Assembly: GCA_038320885.1 (NCBI GenBank)
Contig: JBBQER010000001.1
Span: 1 to 64,000, forward strand
Reading direction: 5' to 3'
Source of the DNA: JBBQER01 sp038320885
Lineage (GTDB): Bacteria > Actinomycetota > Acidimicrobiia > IMCC26256 > PALSA-610
DNA length: 64,000 nucleotides
Shown: one piece after another, positions 54,654-62,855 of the stretch
How positions within the stretch are numbered: the first letter of the stretch is position 1
Layout: every line of letters begins with the position of its first letter
Notes under the pieces: generated by a model
The model's input: the letters and a program-made list of their open reading frames with translations, nothing else
The model's database searches: none
What the model was told of the DNA's origin: nothing
Program-made: the position numbers and the translations under genes

Positions 54654-55543
54654 GGCGATCCTCCTCCCACACCGAGATCGGCATTGACCTGCGCGCCGTC
54701 GATGTGAATCAACACGTTGTCGATCAGCCGCGTCGTCCCCACGCGGGCGGCGAGTGCGATCAGGACCGCTCCGTCGAGCGTGGCCAGGCGCGTGAGCTCA
54801 CGCGCGTCGCGCACCTCGACGTACTCCAGATCCACCAGGGGCTCGGTCGCCACCATGTCGCGAACGATACGAGTGGCACTCGCCGGATCGCGTTCCCCGC
54901 CGACGATCGCGTCGACCGCTCGCCGCAACGCGTGCGACAACACGCGCGCCGCGGCTCGATCGGGTTCCGTGAGGTACGCGTTGCGACTCGACATCGCGAC
55001 GCCGTCGGGCTCGCGCACGATCGGGCAGCCCACGACCTCGACGGGTAGCTCGAGATCCTCGACCATCCGCGTCACGATCGCGAGTTGCTGGGCGTCCTTG
55101 CGCCCGAAGAATGCCGTGCACGAGTCGGTGATGGCGAAAAGCTTGGCGACCACGGTGGTGACACCGTCGAAGTGCGTCGGGCGTGTCGCACCGCACAAGT
55201 CGGCGGTCAAACCCTCGACGTGCACCGTCGTGAGCGGCGGCCGAGGGTACATCTCGGCGACACTCGGCGTGAACACGCAGTCGACGCCTTCCGCCGCGCA
55301 CGCCTCGAGATCACCGGCGAGATCACGCGGGTACCGATCGAGATCCTCACCCGCCCCGAACTGCAAGGGGTTGACGAAGATCGTCACGACCACGAAGTCG
55401 GTCGCCGCGCTCGCCGAGCGCATCAGGGAGCGGTGCCCGGCGTGCAGGAAACCCATTGTCGGCACGACGCCGACCCGCTTGCCCGCGGCGCGCGCGTCGT
55501 CGCAAGCAGCGCGCAGGTCGGCGATCCGGTCGACGTGAAGCAT
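54638..55543 (-). CDS. panC: Pantothenate synthetase
   Basis: A 301-residue PanC that joins pantoate and beta-alanine using ATP. The HIGH-like motif is in PTMGFLHAGHRSL, the KMSKS-like loop is GVAMSSRNAYLT, and FVNPLQFGAGEDLDRYPR is the pantoate pocket. FGRKDAQQL is also conserved. I chose the ATG at 55543; an ATG farther upstream (55639) adds a basic, unlikely N-terminus. It ends inside panD and follows a Rossmann/DUF2520 gene with a 111-base gap. Confidence 0.95.
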   Translation of the reverse strand: MLHVDRIADLRAACDDARAAGKRVGVVPTMGFLHAGHRSLMRSASAATDFVVVTIFVNPLQFGAGEDLDRYPRDLAGDLEACAAEGVDCVFTPSVAEMYPRPPLTTVHVEGLTADLCGATRPTHFDGVTTVVAKLFAITDSCTAFFGRKDAQQLAIVTRMVEDLELPVEVVGCPIVREPDGVAMSSRNAYLTEPDRAAARVLSHALRRAVDAIVGGERDPASATRIVRDMVATEPLVDLEYVEVRDARELTRLATLDGAVLIALAARVGTTRLIDNVLIHIDGAQVNADLGVGGGSPCNAR

Positions 55544-55654
55544 GTTGGGTTCTGGCCTCGCTCGGTTCCGGCCCCGAAGGGTCCGGACTGGCGGGTCGGG
55601 ACGAATGTCATCGTAGGCCGCATTCGCGCCCCTGACCAACGCGCCGACCTTCGA

Positions 55655-56542
55655 TCAGGCCTCGGGGTCTGCGGTACCGCTTGCGTCTCCGGCGGCGTGA
55701 CGGACGTCGTCGAGGAGACGGTCGAGCGCGCGATCGCGGCGGCCGGTGAGGCGGGCCACCTCTCGCGCGAGCGAGCGGTACGCGTCTCGCTCGCCGGGAT
55801 CAAGCGTCGCGAGGTGTTGCTCGACCGTCACGAGATCGCCGCGGACCACGGGTCCGGTCAGCGCGAGCGCGGGACCGATGCCGAACGCGTTGATCACCGA
55901 CGACTGCACCAGCGGCGCGAACGCGTCGAACGGCACTCCGCACGCACTGGCGAGCCGCTCGACCTGGCCGAGCAGCGCGACGACGTGGTTGGAGGCGACT
56001 ACCGCGGCCGTGTGATATTGCATTCGTTGACTGTCGGGTAGCTCGAAGGGCCGGAGTCCGATCGTACGCGCCAACTCCTCGGTCTGCGGATCACCGGCGA
56101 CCGCGGCCCACGAGCCGTGCAGCCGCTCGAGCCCGATCGCCGCGGTGGGAAACGATTGCAACGGATGCAGGGCACCGACACGCACGTCGGGACGAAGGGC
56201 CTGGAGATCTGCAAACGCGTCGAGACCACGCGATCCGGCGAGGTGCAGCACGAGCGCGCCGGGTTCGAGCGACGATGCGAAGTTACGCGTCGTCGCTTCG
56301 ATCGCGCGATCAGGCGTCGCCACGACGACCACCGCCGCGCCCTTCCCGACGTCGGAGACGAGCGCCGGTCGCGACCCGAGACACGCCACGGCCGCGGTGG
56401 TCGAAGCAGTGTCCGGCGCGCGGCCCGCGACCGAAACGACGTGCCAGCCGTGTTCGATGAGCGCCAGCGCGATCGTCGTGCCGGCGCGACCGGGGCCAAC
56501 GAGTGCGAGCGTTTGGTTTCCCGCGGCCTCGCTGGCTTCCAA
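55655..56542 (-). CDS. Rossmann-like/DUF2520 family protein
   Basis: A 295-residue oxidoreductase-like protein. The N-terminal Rossmann fold (LALVGPGRAGTTIALALIEHGW) resembles ketopantoate and prephenate dehydrogenases. The C-terminal helical domain (YHTAAVVASNHVVALLGQ, ALTGPVVRGDLVTVEQHL) is DUF2520. The gene sits between folK and panC, matching Rv3603c in mycobacteria. Because the panC/panD pair lacks a panE here, a ketopantoate reductase role is attractive but unproven. Confidence 0.88.
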   Translation of the reverse strand: MEASEAAGNQTLALVGPGRAGTTIALALIEHGWHVVSVAGRAPDTASTTAAVACLGSRPALVSDVGKGAAVVVVATPDRAIEATTRNFASSLEPGALVLHLAGSRGLDAFADLQALRPDVRVGALHPLQSFPTAAIGLERLHGSWAAVAGDPQTEELARTIGLRPFELPDSQRMQYHTAAVVASNHVVALLGQVERLASACGVPFDAFAPLVQSSVINAFGIGPALALTGPVVRGDLVTVEQHLATLDPGERDAYRSLAREVARLTGRRDRALDRLLDDVRHAAGDASGTADPEA

Positions 56543-56579
56543 CGTACGCTCCGTCGACTTCGTCCGATGGCCGGCGGCG

Positions 56580-57083
56580 CTAAGCGACCGGTGGCGGTCT
56601 CAAGGCTACTCCCGCCTCGCGTACCCCTTCCCACGTCTCGTCGGCAGGTACAAGCTCGGGCGCAACGTCGCGGAGCGGCGCGAGAACGAATCCGCGCTGC
56701 CACATACGCGGGTGCGGAATGGTGAGTTCGTCGTCACGGACGCTGGTCCCTTCCAAGATCAAGATGTCGACGTCCAAGGTGCGTGGTCCCCAACGCTCTT
56801 TGCGTTCGCGCGCGGCCAGCTCTTCGATCTCTTGACAGCGGGCGAGCAGCTCGTGCGGTTCGAGATCAGTCTCGACCGCGACCACGGCGTTCAAATACGC
56901 ATCTTGAGGTGGGCCGCCGACAGGCGCGGTTTCGTAAACGCGGGAGACGGCAGCGACCGCAACGCCGGGAACGCGCGTGAGCGCGTTGACGCCGAGCTGC
57001 AGGTAACCGAGCCGGTCGCCGAGGTTCGAACCCAAGCCGAGATACGCGCGCACGACGGGGTATTGCGGGTCGTCGCGCCTCAA
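56580..57083 (-). CDS. folK: 2-amino-4-hydroxy-6-hydroxymethyldihydropteridine pyrophosphokinase
   Basis: A 167-residue HPPK that transfers pyrophosphate from ATP to hydroxymethyldihydropterin in folate synthesis. The N-terminus YLGLGSNLGDRLGYL, the SRVYETAPVG block and RWGPRTLDVDILI with IPHPRM carry the conserved Arg, Asp and His residues that bind ATP and magnesium. The start overlaps the folB stop by four bases (ATGA). It precedes the DUF2520 gene. Confidence 0.96.
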   Translation of the reverse strand: MRRDDPQYPVVRAYLGLGSNLGDRLGYLQLGVNALTRVPGVAVAAVSRVYETAPVGGPPQDAYLNAVVAVETDLEPHELLARCQEIEELAARERKERWGPRTLDVDILILEGTSVRDDELTIPHPRMWQRGFVLAPLRDVAPELVPADETWEGVREAGVALRPPPVA

Positions 57084-57436
57084 GTCCAGCGCTCGATCCG
57101 CACGCCGACGTAATCGATCTCACCGGCGATCGGCGGCTGGAGCTTGCGCACCTCGACGACGACGCCTTTGACACGTGGCTCGGATCGACACACCTCGGAG
57201 ATGCGGGTGGCGAGCCGTTCGAGCAATTGGTGGTGCTCGTCGGCGACGACCCGACGCACCGCATCGCAGAGCACGCCGTAGTCGGCGGTGTCTCCCAGCG
57301 CGTCGCTGGACCCGGCGGCGGCAAGGTCGACGAGCAGCTCGAGATCGACTTGGAACGGCTGAGGTCGCTCCTGCTCCTCCGCCCGCGCGCCGTGCACTCC
57401 CATCTCGCGGAGGCCGGCGATCAGGATGCGGTCCAT
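57080..57436 (-). CDS. folB: Dihydroneopterin aldolase
   Basis: A 118-residue FolB that cleaves dihydroneopterin to hydroxymethyldihydropterin and glycolaldehyde. Key elements are GLREMGVHGARAEEQERPQPFQ (the substrate-binding Glu), DALGDTADYGVLCD and the LLERLATRI stretch, ending VVVEVRKLQPPI with the catalytic Lys. Length is normal. It leads the folB-folK pair and diverges from pyruvate kinase. Confidence 0.94.
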   Translation of the reverse strand: MDRILIAGLREMGVHGARAEEQERPQPFQVDLELLVDLAAAGSSDALGDTADYGVLCDAVRRVVADEHHQLLERLATRISEVCRSEPRVKGVVVEVRKLQPPIAGEIDYVGVRIERWT

Positions 57437-57512
57437 GGGGTGAACATACCCGGGCCGAACCCCGTCGAGGTCGGCTCATCGCCGATAGAACGTGGCGGAC
57501 GGAAGGGGTGCC

Positions 57513-58928
57513 ATGCGGCGAACGAAGATCGTGGCCACGATCGGGCCGGCGACGTCGGAGCCCGACGCGCTGAAGGCGCTGCTCGCCGCCGGCGTCGACG
57601 TCGTCCGCTTGAACGCCGCGCACGAAACGCCTGACCTGCACGCTGCACGCGCGGTGGTCGCGCGCTCGGCCGCGGCGTCGCTCGGCCGCGTCGTCGGCGT
57701 GCTCGTCGATCTTCCCGGCCCGAAACTGCGCACCGGCCCCGTTGCGAACGACGAAGTCGAGCTGCACACCGACAGCCGGTTCGTGCTCACCGCGCAGGCG
57801 ATCGAAGGTGACGAGTACCGCGTCTCGAACACCGCGCCCCAGCTCGCGCGGTGGGTGCGAGTGGCCGACGAGGTGTTCCTCGCCGATGGCGCGATCGTGC
57901 TGCGCGTGGAAGCGATCGACGGTGAAGACGTCGTGTGTCGCGTCGTGCGCGGAGGATTGTTGCGGTCCAGAAAGGGCATGCACGTGCCGCGGGCCGAAGC
58001 ACACGTCGAGCCGTTCACCCCGGCGGACGCGGTCGCGCTGGCGATGGCGGTGCAGATCAAGGCCGACTTCGTCGGACTGTCGTTCGTACGCAGGCCCGAA
58101 GACATCGAGGCGGTTCGGGCGCGTCTGCCCAAGCGGGGCGCCCGCCCGCAGCTCGTTGCCAAGATCGAGACCGCGGTCGCGGTCGATCACCTCGCCGGCA
58201 TCGTCGCGATCGCCGATGCGGTGATGGTCGCCCGCGGCGATCTCGGGATCCAGGTGCCTGCGCGCCGGGTGCCACTGATCCAGAAGGAGATCATCCGCTT
58301 CTGCAACATGGCCGGGAAGCCGGTGATCACCGCAACCCAGATGCTCGAGTCGATGACCCGATCGCCGCTGCCGACGCGCGCGGAGGTGAACGACGTTGCC
58401 AACGCCGTGATCGACGGCACCGACGCCTTGATGCTCTCCGAGGAGACGGCGATCGGCATCTATCCCACCGACACGGTGCGGACCATGGCCGAAGTTGCGG
58501 AGGCCGCGGAAGGTTGGCCGGGCGGGAAGCCCGCGCCCGCCGGTGCCGCCGCAGCCAACGACGACGATCGCGTCGCGTGGGCGGTCGCGCACGCGGCGGT
58601 GCAGGCGGCGGAGGATCTCGGCGTCGCGGCAATCCTCTGCCCGACCCAGAGCGGAACGACCGCGCGTCGCGTCGCCGCGTTCCGCCCGTCGGTTCCGATC
58701 GCCGGCATCTCCGATCAGATCGCCGCGCTCGGCGCGCTCAGTCTTGTGTGGGGTGTGCGTCCGCTCGCGATCGCGCCGGGCACCACCGGCCCCGCGCAGA
58801 TCGACGCCGCGGTCCGCGCCGCGCGCGACATCGGCATCGTGCACAAAGGCGAGCTCATCGCCGTCGTGTCGGCGTCACAAGGCAAGCGCGCCGGCAGCAC
58901 CGACATCGTGCGAGTCGTCCGCGCTTAG
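57513..58928 (+). CDS. pyk: Pyruvate kinase
   Basis: A 471-residue pyruvate kinase from ATG 57513 (SD-like GGAAGGGG upstream); a GTG at 57492 is also possible. The start is RRTKIVATIGPAT. The substrate loop LNAAHE replaces the usual NFSHG-type sequence. LVDLPGPKLRTG replaces DTKGPEIRT, so the residue equal to Glu117 is Lys. The catalytic Lys lies in VAKIETAVAV, and MVARGDLG, ITATQMLESM and AVIDGTDALMLS complete the active site. It lies on the opposite strand to the cofactor genes and converges on a phosphatase-like gene by four bases. Confidence 0.93.
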   Translation: MRRTKIVATIGPATSEPDALKALLAAGVDVVRLNAAHETPDLHAARAVVARSAAASLGRVVGVLVDLPGPKLRTGPVANDEVELHTDSRFVLTAQAIEGDEYRVSNTAPQLARWVRVADEVFLADGAIVLRVEAIDGEDVVCRVVRGGLLRSRKGMHVPRAEAHVEPFTPADAVALAMAVQIKADFVGLSFVRRPEDIEAVRARLPKRGARPQLVAKIETAVAVDHLAGIVAIADAVMVARGDLGIQVPARRVPLIQKEIIRFCNMAGKPVITATQMLESMTRSPLPTRAEVNDVANAVIDGTDALMLSEETAIGIYPTDTVRTMAEVAEAAEGWPGGKPAPAGAAAANDDDRVAWAVAHAAVQAAEDLGVAAILCPTQSGTTARRVAAFRPSVPIAGISDQIAALGALSLVWGVRPLAIAPGTTGPAQIDAAVRAARDIGIVHKGELIAVVSASQGKRAGSTDIVRVVRA

Positions 58929-59449
58929 CGGTGGATGTGGTCGTCGAGGGTGACGGCGATGATCTCGCGGCCGAGCGATCCGATGCTGCGCCCGGTGAGC
59001 TTCTCGATGACGGCGATCGCGTGCGTGCCGCGGTCGACGAGGCCGGAGTAGAGCAGGTACCCGCCCATCACGCCGAGCAGCCGGTCGCCGAACTCCTCGT
59101 GGTGGACGAAGAGCTTCTCCTCGGGATCGTCGAGCAGCTTGACGAGCGTGCCGTAGACCGCTTCGAGGCGCGGGACCAGCTCGTCACGGGGCCCGAGCGG
59201 AACGTGCACGTAGGCGATGCCCGCCTCGTCGTAGGCGTGCAGGTTGTGGGGCGAGTCGAGCAGGGACACGACGTGCGTGAACCCGTGCACCGACAGCCAG
59301 ATCAGCTCTTCTTGGCGCCGCACCTTGCGATGGTTGCGCGCGAATCCTCCGGGGCGCTCACCCGCGCCCAACCGGTCCATGATCACCCATGTGAAATAGC
59401 GCGGTTGGAGCCCTTGGGCCCAACGCCCGCGCAGACCGGTGGTGCTCAC
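58925..59449 (-). CDS. Dual-specificity phosphatase-like protein lacking the catalytic Cys
   Basis: A 174-residue protein with the layout of small dual-specificity protein phosphatases. The P-loop reads HHEEFGDR, exactly the HC-x5-R spacing with Cys replaced by His117, while Arg123 is kept. A DSP-like preceding region (VSLLDSPHNLHAYDEAGIAYVHVPLGPRDE) gives the general-acid-loop position. Without the Cys it cannot form the phosphocysteine intermediate, so it is probably a pseudophosphatase. The GTG start overlaps the folP stop by GTGA. The assignment to the fold is by pattern only. Confidence 0.65.
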   Translation of the reverse strand: MSTTGLRGRWAQGLQPRYFTWVIMDRLGAGERPGGFARNHRKVRRQEELIWLSVHGFTHVVSLLDSPHNLHAYDEAGIAYVHVPLGPRDELVPRLEAVYGTLVKLLDDPEEKLFVHHEEFGDRLLGVMGGYLLYSGLVDRGTHAIAVIEKLTGRSIGSLGREIIAVTLDDHIHR

Positions 59450-60306
59450 GCTGCCATCCCCTCGATGAGACCTTCGGACGTCGCGCGATCGAGCGCGTCG
59501 AGCAACTGACACGCGCGGTACGACGCAGCGACGTCGTGCACCCGGACGACCGTGGCGCCGTGAACGAAACACCAGACCGTCAGGGCGAGCGTCGCCTCTT
59601 CGCGCGCGTCGACCGGCGCGTCGTCGAGCACCCGGCCGAGAAACGACTTGCGCGATGCGCCGACGAGCAACGGCGCCTCGACTCGCAACGCGAGATCCGG
59701 AAGCGCGGCGAGCAGCGCCAAGTTGTGATCGGCTGTCTTGGCAAAACCGATACCCGGATCGGCAAGCAGTGCATCGGCGCGCACGCCGGCGTCGATCGCG
59801 GCATCGACCCGGGCCCGCAGCTCGTCGCCGACCTCGCGCACGACGTCGTCGTAGTGGGCTTCGGCGCGCATGGTGCGGGGCGTGCCCCGGGTGTGCATCA
59901 CGACCAGCATCGCGTCGGCGTCGGCGACGACGCGCAACATGTCGGCGTCGGCAGTACCGCCCGATACGTCGTTCACGATCACGGCGCCGGCCTCGAGCGC
60001 GGCCGCCGCGACGGCGGCCTTCGTCGTGTCGATGCTCACCGGAGCGGAGGTGGCCGCGACCAGCCCGCGGACAACCGGCAGCGTGCGCCGGAGCTCAACG
60101 GCTCGGTCGACGGCGTCGGCGCCGGGCCGGGTCGACTCGCCTCCGACGTCGAGAATTGCGGCGCCGGCGGCGGCGAGCGAGAGCCCGTGATCCACGGCCG
60201 CACCCGCTTCGGCGAAGCGCCCACCGTCCGAAAACGAGTCGGGCGTGACGTTGACGACCCCCATGAGCGCTCGCCTCGGAAGGTCGGCGAGGGAAAGGCG
60301 GGTCAC
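59446..60306 (-). CDS. folP: Dihydropteroate synthase
   Basis: A 286-residue FolP, which joins p-aminobenzoate to hydroxymethyldihydropterin diphosphate; the sulfonamide target. The signature NVTPDSFSDGG begins the barrel. DVGGESTRPGA, SIDTTKAAVA, VIVNDVSGG, DPGIGFAKT, VGASRKSF and VRVHDVA are the successive pterin and substrate motifs. Its stop overlaps the phosphatase-like gene. It lies 53 bases after folE. Confidence 0.96.
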   Translation of the reverse strand: MTRLSLADLPRRALMGVVNVTPDSFSDGGRFAEAGAAVDHGLSLAAAGAAILDVGGESTRPGADAVDRAVELRRTLPVVRGLVAATSAPVSIDTTKAAVAAAALEAGAVIVNDVSGGTADADMLRVVADADAMLVVMHTRGTPRTMRAEAHYDDVVREVGDELRARVDAAIDAGVRADALLADPGIGFAKTADHNLALLAALPDLALRVEAPLLVGASRKSFLGRVLDDAPVDAREEATLALTVWCFVHGATVVRVHDVAASYRACQLLDALDRATSEGLIEGMAA

Positions 60307-60359
60307 CGTCGCAGACTAGCCCTCGCCCCCAGCCCTGAAGGTCGCAATCGCGCCCGAAT

Positions 60360-60941
60360 TCAGCGCCTTCCGCCCAGCGGCGCCAGCATGGCCATGACCT
60401 CGGCCCGGGTGGACGGATTGTCCTTGAAAAGGCCGCGCACGGCCGAGGTGACGGTCAGCGTTCCCGGCTTGCGGACACCCCGCATCGACATGCACAAGTG
60501 CTCGGCTTCGATCATCACGAACGCGCCGCGCGGCGCGAGCGCGCCGACCAACGCGTCGGCGATCTGCGTCGTCAGCCGCTCCTGCACCTGCGGTCGCTTC
60601 GCGAAACCGTCGACGAGTCGCGCCAACTTCGAGAGGCCGGTGATGCGGCCATCCTCGTTGGGGATGTACGCAACGTGTGCGTGACCGTGGAAGGGGACCA
60701 AGTGATGTTCACACACGCTGTACAGCGCGATGTCGCGCACGAGCACCATCTCGTCGTGATCGGCTTCGAAGGTCACCACGAGGTGCTTGGCCGGATCCTC
60801 GGTCAGACCCGAACAGATCTCGTTGTACATCTCCGCAACCCGCGCGGGAGTGCGCAGCAAACCGTCGCGGTCGGGATCCTCGCCGATGGCCGACAGGATC
60901 TCGCGCACCGCGCGTTCGATTCGTTCCTGGTCGACCGTCAT
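60360..60941 (-). CDS. folE: GTP cyclohydrolase I
   Basis: A 193-residue FolE, the first enzyme of folate synthesis, opening GTP to dihydroneopterin triphosphate. The zinc ligands lie in YSVCEHHLVPFHG (Cys, His) and HLCMSMRG (Cys). GRITGLSKLARLVDGFAKRPQVQERLT and TSAVRGLF complete the active site. I chose the ATG at 60941, which overlaps the hpt stop by four bases. In most actinobacteria ftsH lies between hpt and folE, but here it is absent. Confidence 0.96.
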   Translation of the reverse strand: MTVDQERIERAVREILSAIGEDPDRDGLLRTPARVAEMYNEICSGLTEDPAKHLVVTFEADHDEMVLVRDIALYSVCEHHLVPFHGHAHVAYIPNEDGRITGLSKLARLVDGFAKRPQVQERLTTQIADALVGALAPRGAFVMIEAEHLCMSMRGVRKPGTLTVTSAVRGLFKDNPSTRAEVMAMLAPLGGRR

Positions 60942-61480
60942 CCCGGGGCGAGATCCCCCGCGTACTCGGCCACGAACGGCAGGTTGCGGTACCGCTCGTC
61001 GACGTCGAGGCCATATCCGATCACGAAGCGATTCGGGATGGTGAAACCGACGTACTTGAGATCGGGATCGGTCTTCTGCAGACCTTCCTTCACGAGCAAG
61101 GCGCACACCTCGAGCGACGCGGGATTGCGAGCGCGCAGGTTCTTGCGGAGGTACGCGAGCGTGAGTCCCGAGTCGACAATGTCCTCGACGATCAGCACAT
61201 GGCGGTCGGTCAGGTCGAGATCGAGGTCCTTCATGATCCGCACCACACCGCTCGTGCGGGTCGCCGACCCGTAGGAAGACACCGCCATGAAATCGAACTC
61301 GACGGGGAGGTCGATCGCGCGGGCGAGATCGGCCATGAACATGAACGCACCCTTGAGGATGCCGACGAGCAACGGCGGATGCGCGGCGTAGTCGGAAGCG
61401 ACGTCCTTGCCCAGCTCCTTGATGCGCTGTTGGAGATCGATCTCCTCGACCACGACGGGTCCGATGTTCGCGTCGTTCAC
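60938..61480 (-). CDS. hpt: Hypoxanthine phosphoribosyltransferase
   Basis: A 180-residue purine-salvage phosphoribosyltransferase. The PRPP-binding motif is VLIVEDIVDSGLTL. LLVGILKGAFMFMADL and DFMAVSSYGSATRTSG are family blocks, and FVIGYGLDVDERYRNLPFVA ends the fold. It is in the conserved position next to tilS and overlaps folE by ATGA. Confidence 0.95.
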   Translation of the reverse strand: MNDANIGPVVVEEIDLQQRIKELGKDVASDYAAHPPLLVGILKGAFMFMADLARAIDLPVEFDFMAVSSYGSATRTSGVVRIMKDLDLDLTDRHVLIVEDIVDSGLTLAYLRKNLRARNPASLEVCALLVKEGLQKTDPDLKYVGFTIPNRFVIGYGLDVDERYRNLPFVAEYAGDLAPG

Positions 61481-61520
61481 ACCGAACCCGCGTTCCGTGG
61501 CCTGACGATGAACATGTCGA

Positions 61521-62849
61521 TCAGCATGGGTCCACGCTCAGCCAGAGGTAGCGCCGCGTGCGCGCGGTCACGCGCACCCGATCGTCAATACGGTAACCGA
61601 CGACCCACAGCGCGCTGTCCGGCGCCACGGCCGCTCCGCTGCCCGCGGCCACGATGGGCACGCGGCCGCGACTGCCGGCGGGGACGCCCGCGTCGACGAG
61701 GGCGTCCCGAACGAGCTTCGACCCGCCGCGCCCGAGCGGCCGGAACCGCTCGGCGGCGTGCGCGACGCGCACGTAGGCCTCCGGCCCGACCCGGTCGGCA
61801 TCGGCCACCGAGATCCGTTCGCCGTTCGGCCACGCGACCGGTGGCCCCTCCTCGATCCACGTCTCGACCATGACGTCGCCGAAACGGGCGCGCCCGGGCA
61901 GCGCGATCCGGACCGGCGCCGGATCCTCCGCATCATCGGCAAGTACGACGAGGTGGAGGCGAGCGCCCACTCGCTCGACGCGCCGACCGCCGGGGAGCTC
62001 GACGGCTCGGACTTCTCCTTGCGCGACCCGGAGCACCGCGTCGACGGTTGCGAGCGCGGGCGGCGGGGGCCCGAGCCAGCCGCGGACCACCCGGCGCGCG
62101 AGCGCGCGCGGTAACGCCGCGAGCGCGACCGCATCCTCCGGTGCGTGCTCGGCCGCGAGCGCGTCGAGCAGATCGTCGTCCTCGCGCAGAACTTCGGCCT
62201 GACGGGCCAGCACGTCGACGAGATCACGCGCCGCAGCCTGCTCGAGACGCGGTATCACCTCGCGGCGCAACCAGACGCGCCGGTGGCGCAACTCGCTGTT
62301 CATGGGATCACGCACCGGCGTGAACCCGAGCCGGGCGCAGATCTCGTGAGTGTCGGCGCGTCGCAGCCCGAGCAACGGGCGGCGCAACGAGCCGCGCTCG
62401 GCCGCCATGCCCGCGAGGCCGGCAGTTCCACTCCCCCGCAGCAAGGCCAGCAGCACCGTTTCGGCCTGATCGTCACGCGTGTGCCCGACCAGGAGCGCCT
62501 CGGCGCCGGCTTCGTCGGCAGCCCGATGCAGCGCGGCATACCGGGCATCGCGAGCCCGCGCTTCGAGGTTGGCGTGTGAGTCGAAGACGACCTCGATCAC
62601 ACGTGACTCGGCGCCCGTTTCGGCGGCGGCCGTACGTACGACCTCGGCCTCATGGGCGGTTCCGGGCCGCAGACCGTGGTCGACGTACACCGCGAGCACG
62701 TCGAGGTCGCGTGCCCGTGCGAGCGCGAGCAACGCGAGCGAGTCGGCTCCCCCGGAGCAGCCGACCGCGACCCGCGAACCGAGCGGGAGGTCGTCGAGCC
62801 CGACCAGCCGATCCAGCCACGGCGTCAGCACACCGCGTGTCGGGGGCAT
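61521..62849 (-). CDS. tilS: tRNA(Ile)-lysidine synthetase
   Basis: A 442-residue TilS, which modifies C34 of tRNA-Ile CAU to lysidine so it reads AUA. The PP-loop is VGCSGGADSLALLALA, followed by VYVDHGLRPGTAHEAE, VGHTRDDQAETVLLALLRGSG and PLLGLRRADT. The C-terminal half is the variable tRNA-binding part with RFRPLGRGGSK. ATG 62849 was used, but GTG 62855, immediately after the upstream stop, is equally possible. Confidence 0.94.
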   Translation of the reverse strand: MPPTRGVLTPWLDRLVGLDDLPLGSRVAVGCSGGADSLALLALARARDLDVLAVYVDHGLRPGTAHEAEVVRTAAAETGAESRVIEVVFDSHANLEARARDARYAALHRAADEAGAEALLVGHTRDDQAETVLLALLRGSGTAGLAGMAAERGSLRRPLLGLRRADTHEICARLGFTPVRDPMNSELRHRRVWLRREVIPRLEQAAARDLVDVLARQAEVLREDDDLLDALAAEHAPEDAVALAALPRALARRVVRGWLGPPPPALATVDAVLRVAQGEVRAVELPGGRRVERVGARLHLVVLADDAEDPAPVRIALPGRARFGDVMVETWIEEGPPVAWPNGERISVADADRVGPEAYVRVAHAAERFRPLGRGGSKLVRDALVDAGVPAGSRGRVPIVAAGSGAAVAPDSALWVVGYRIDDRVRVTARTRRYLWLSVDPC

Positions 62850-62855
62850 CGGCAC

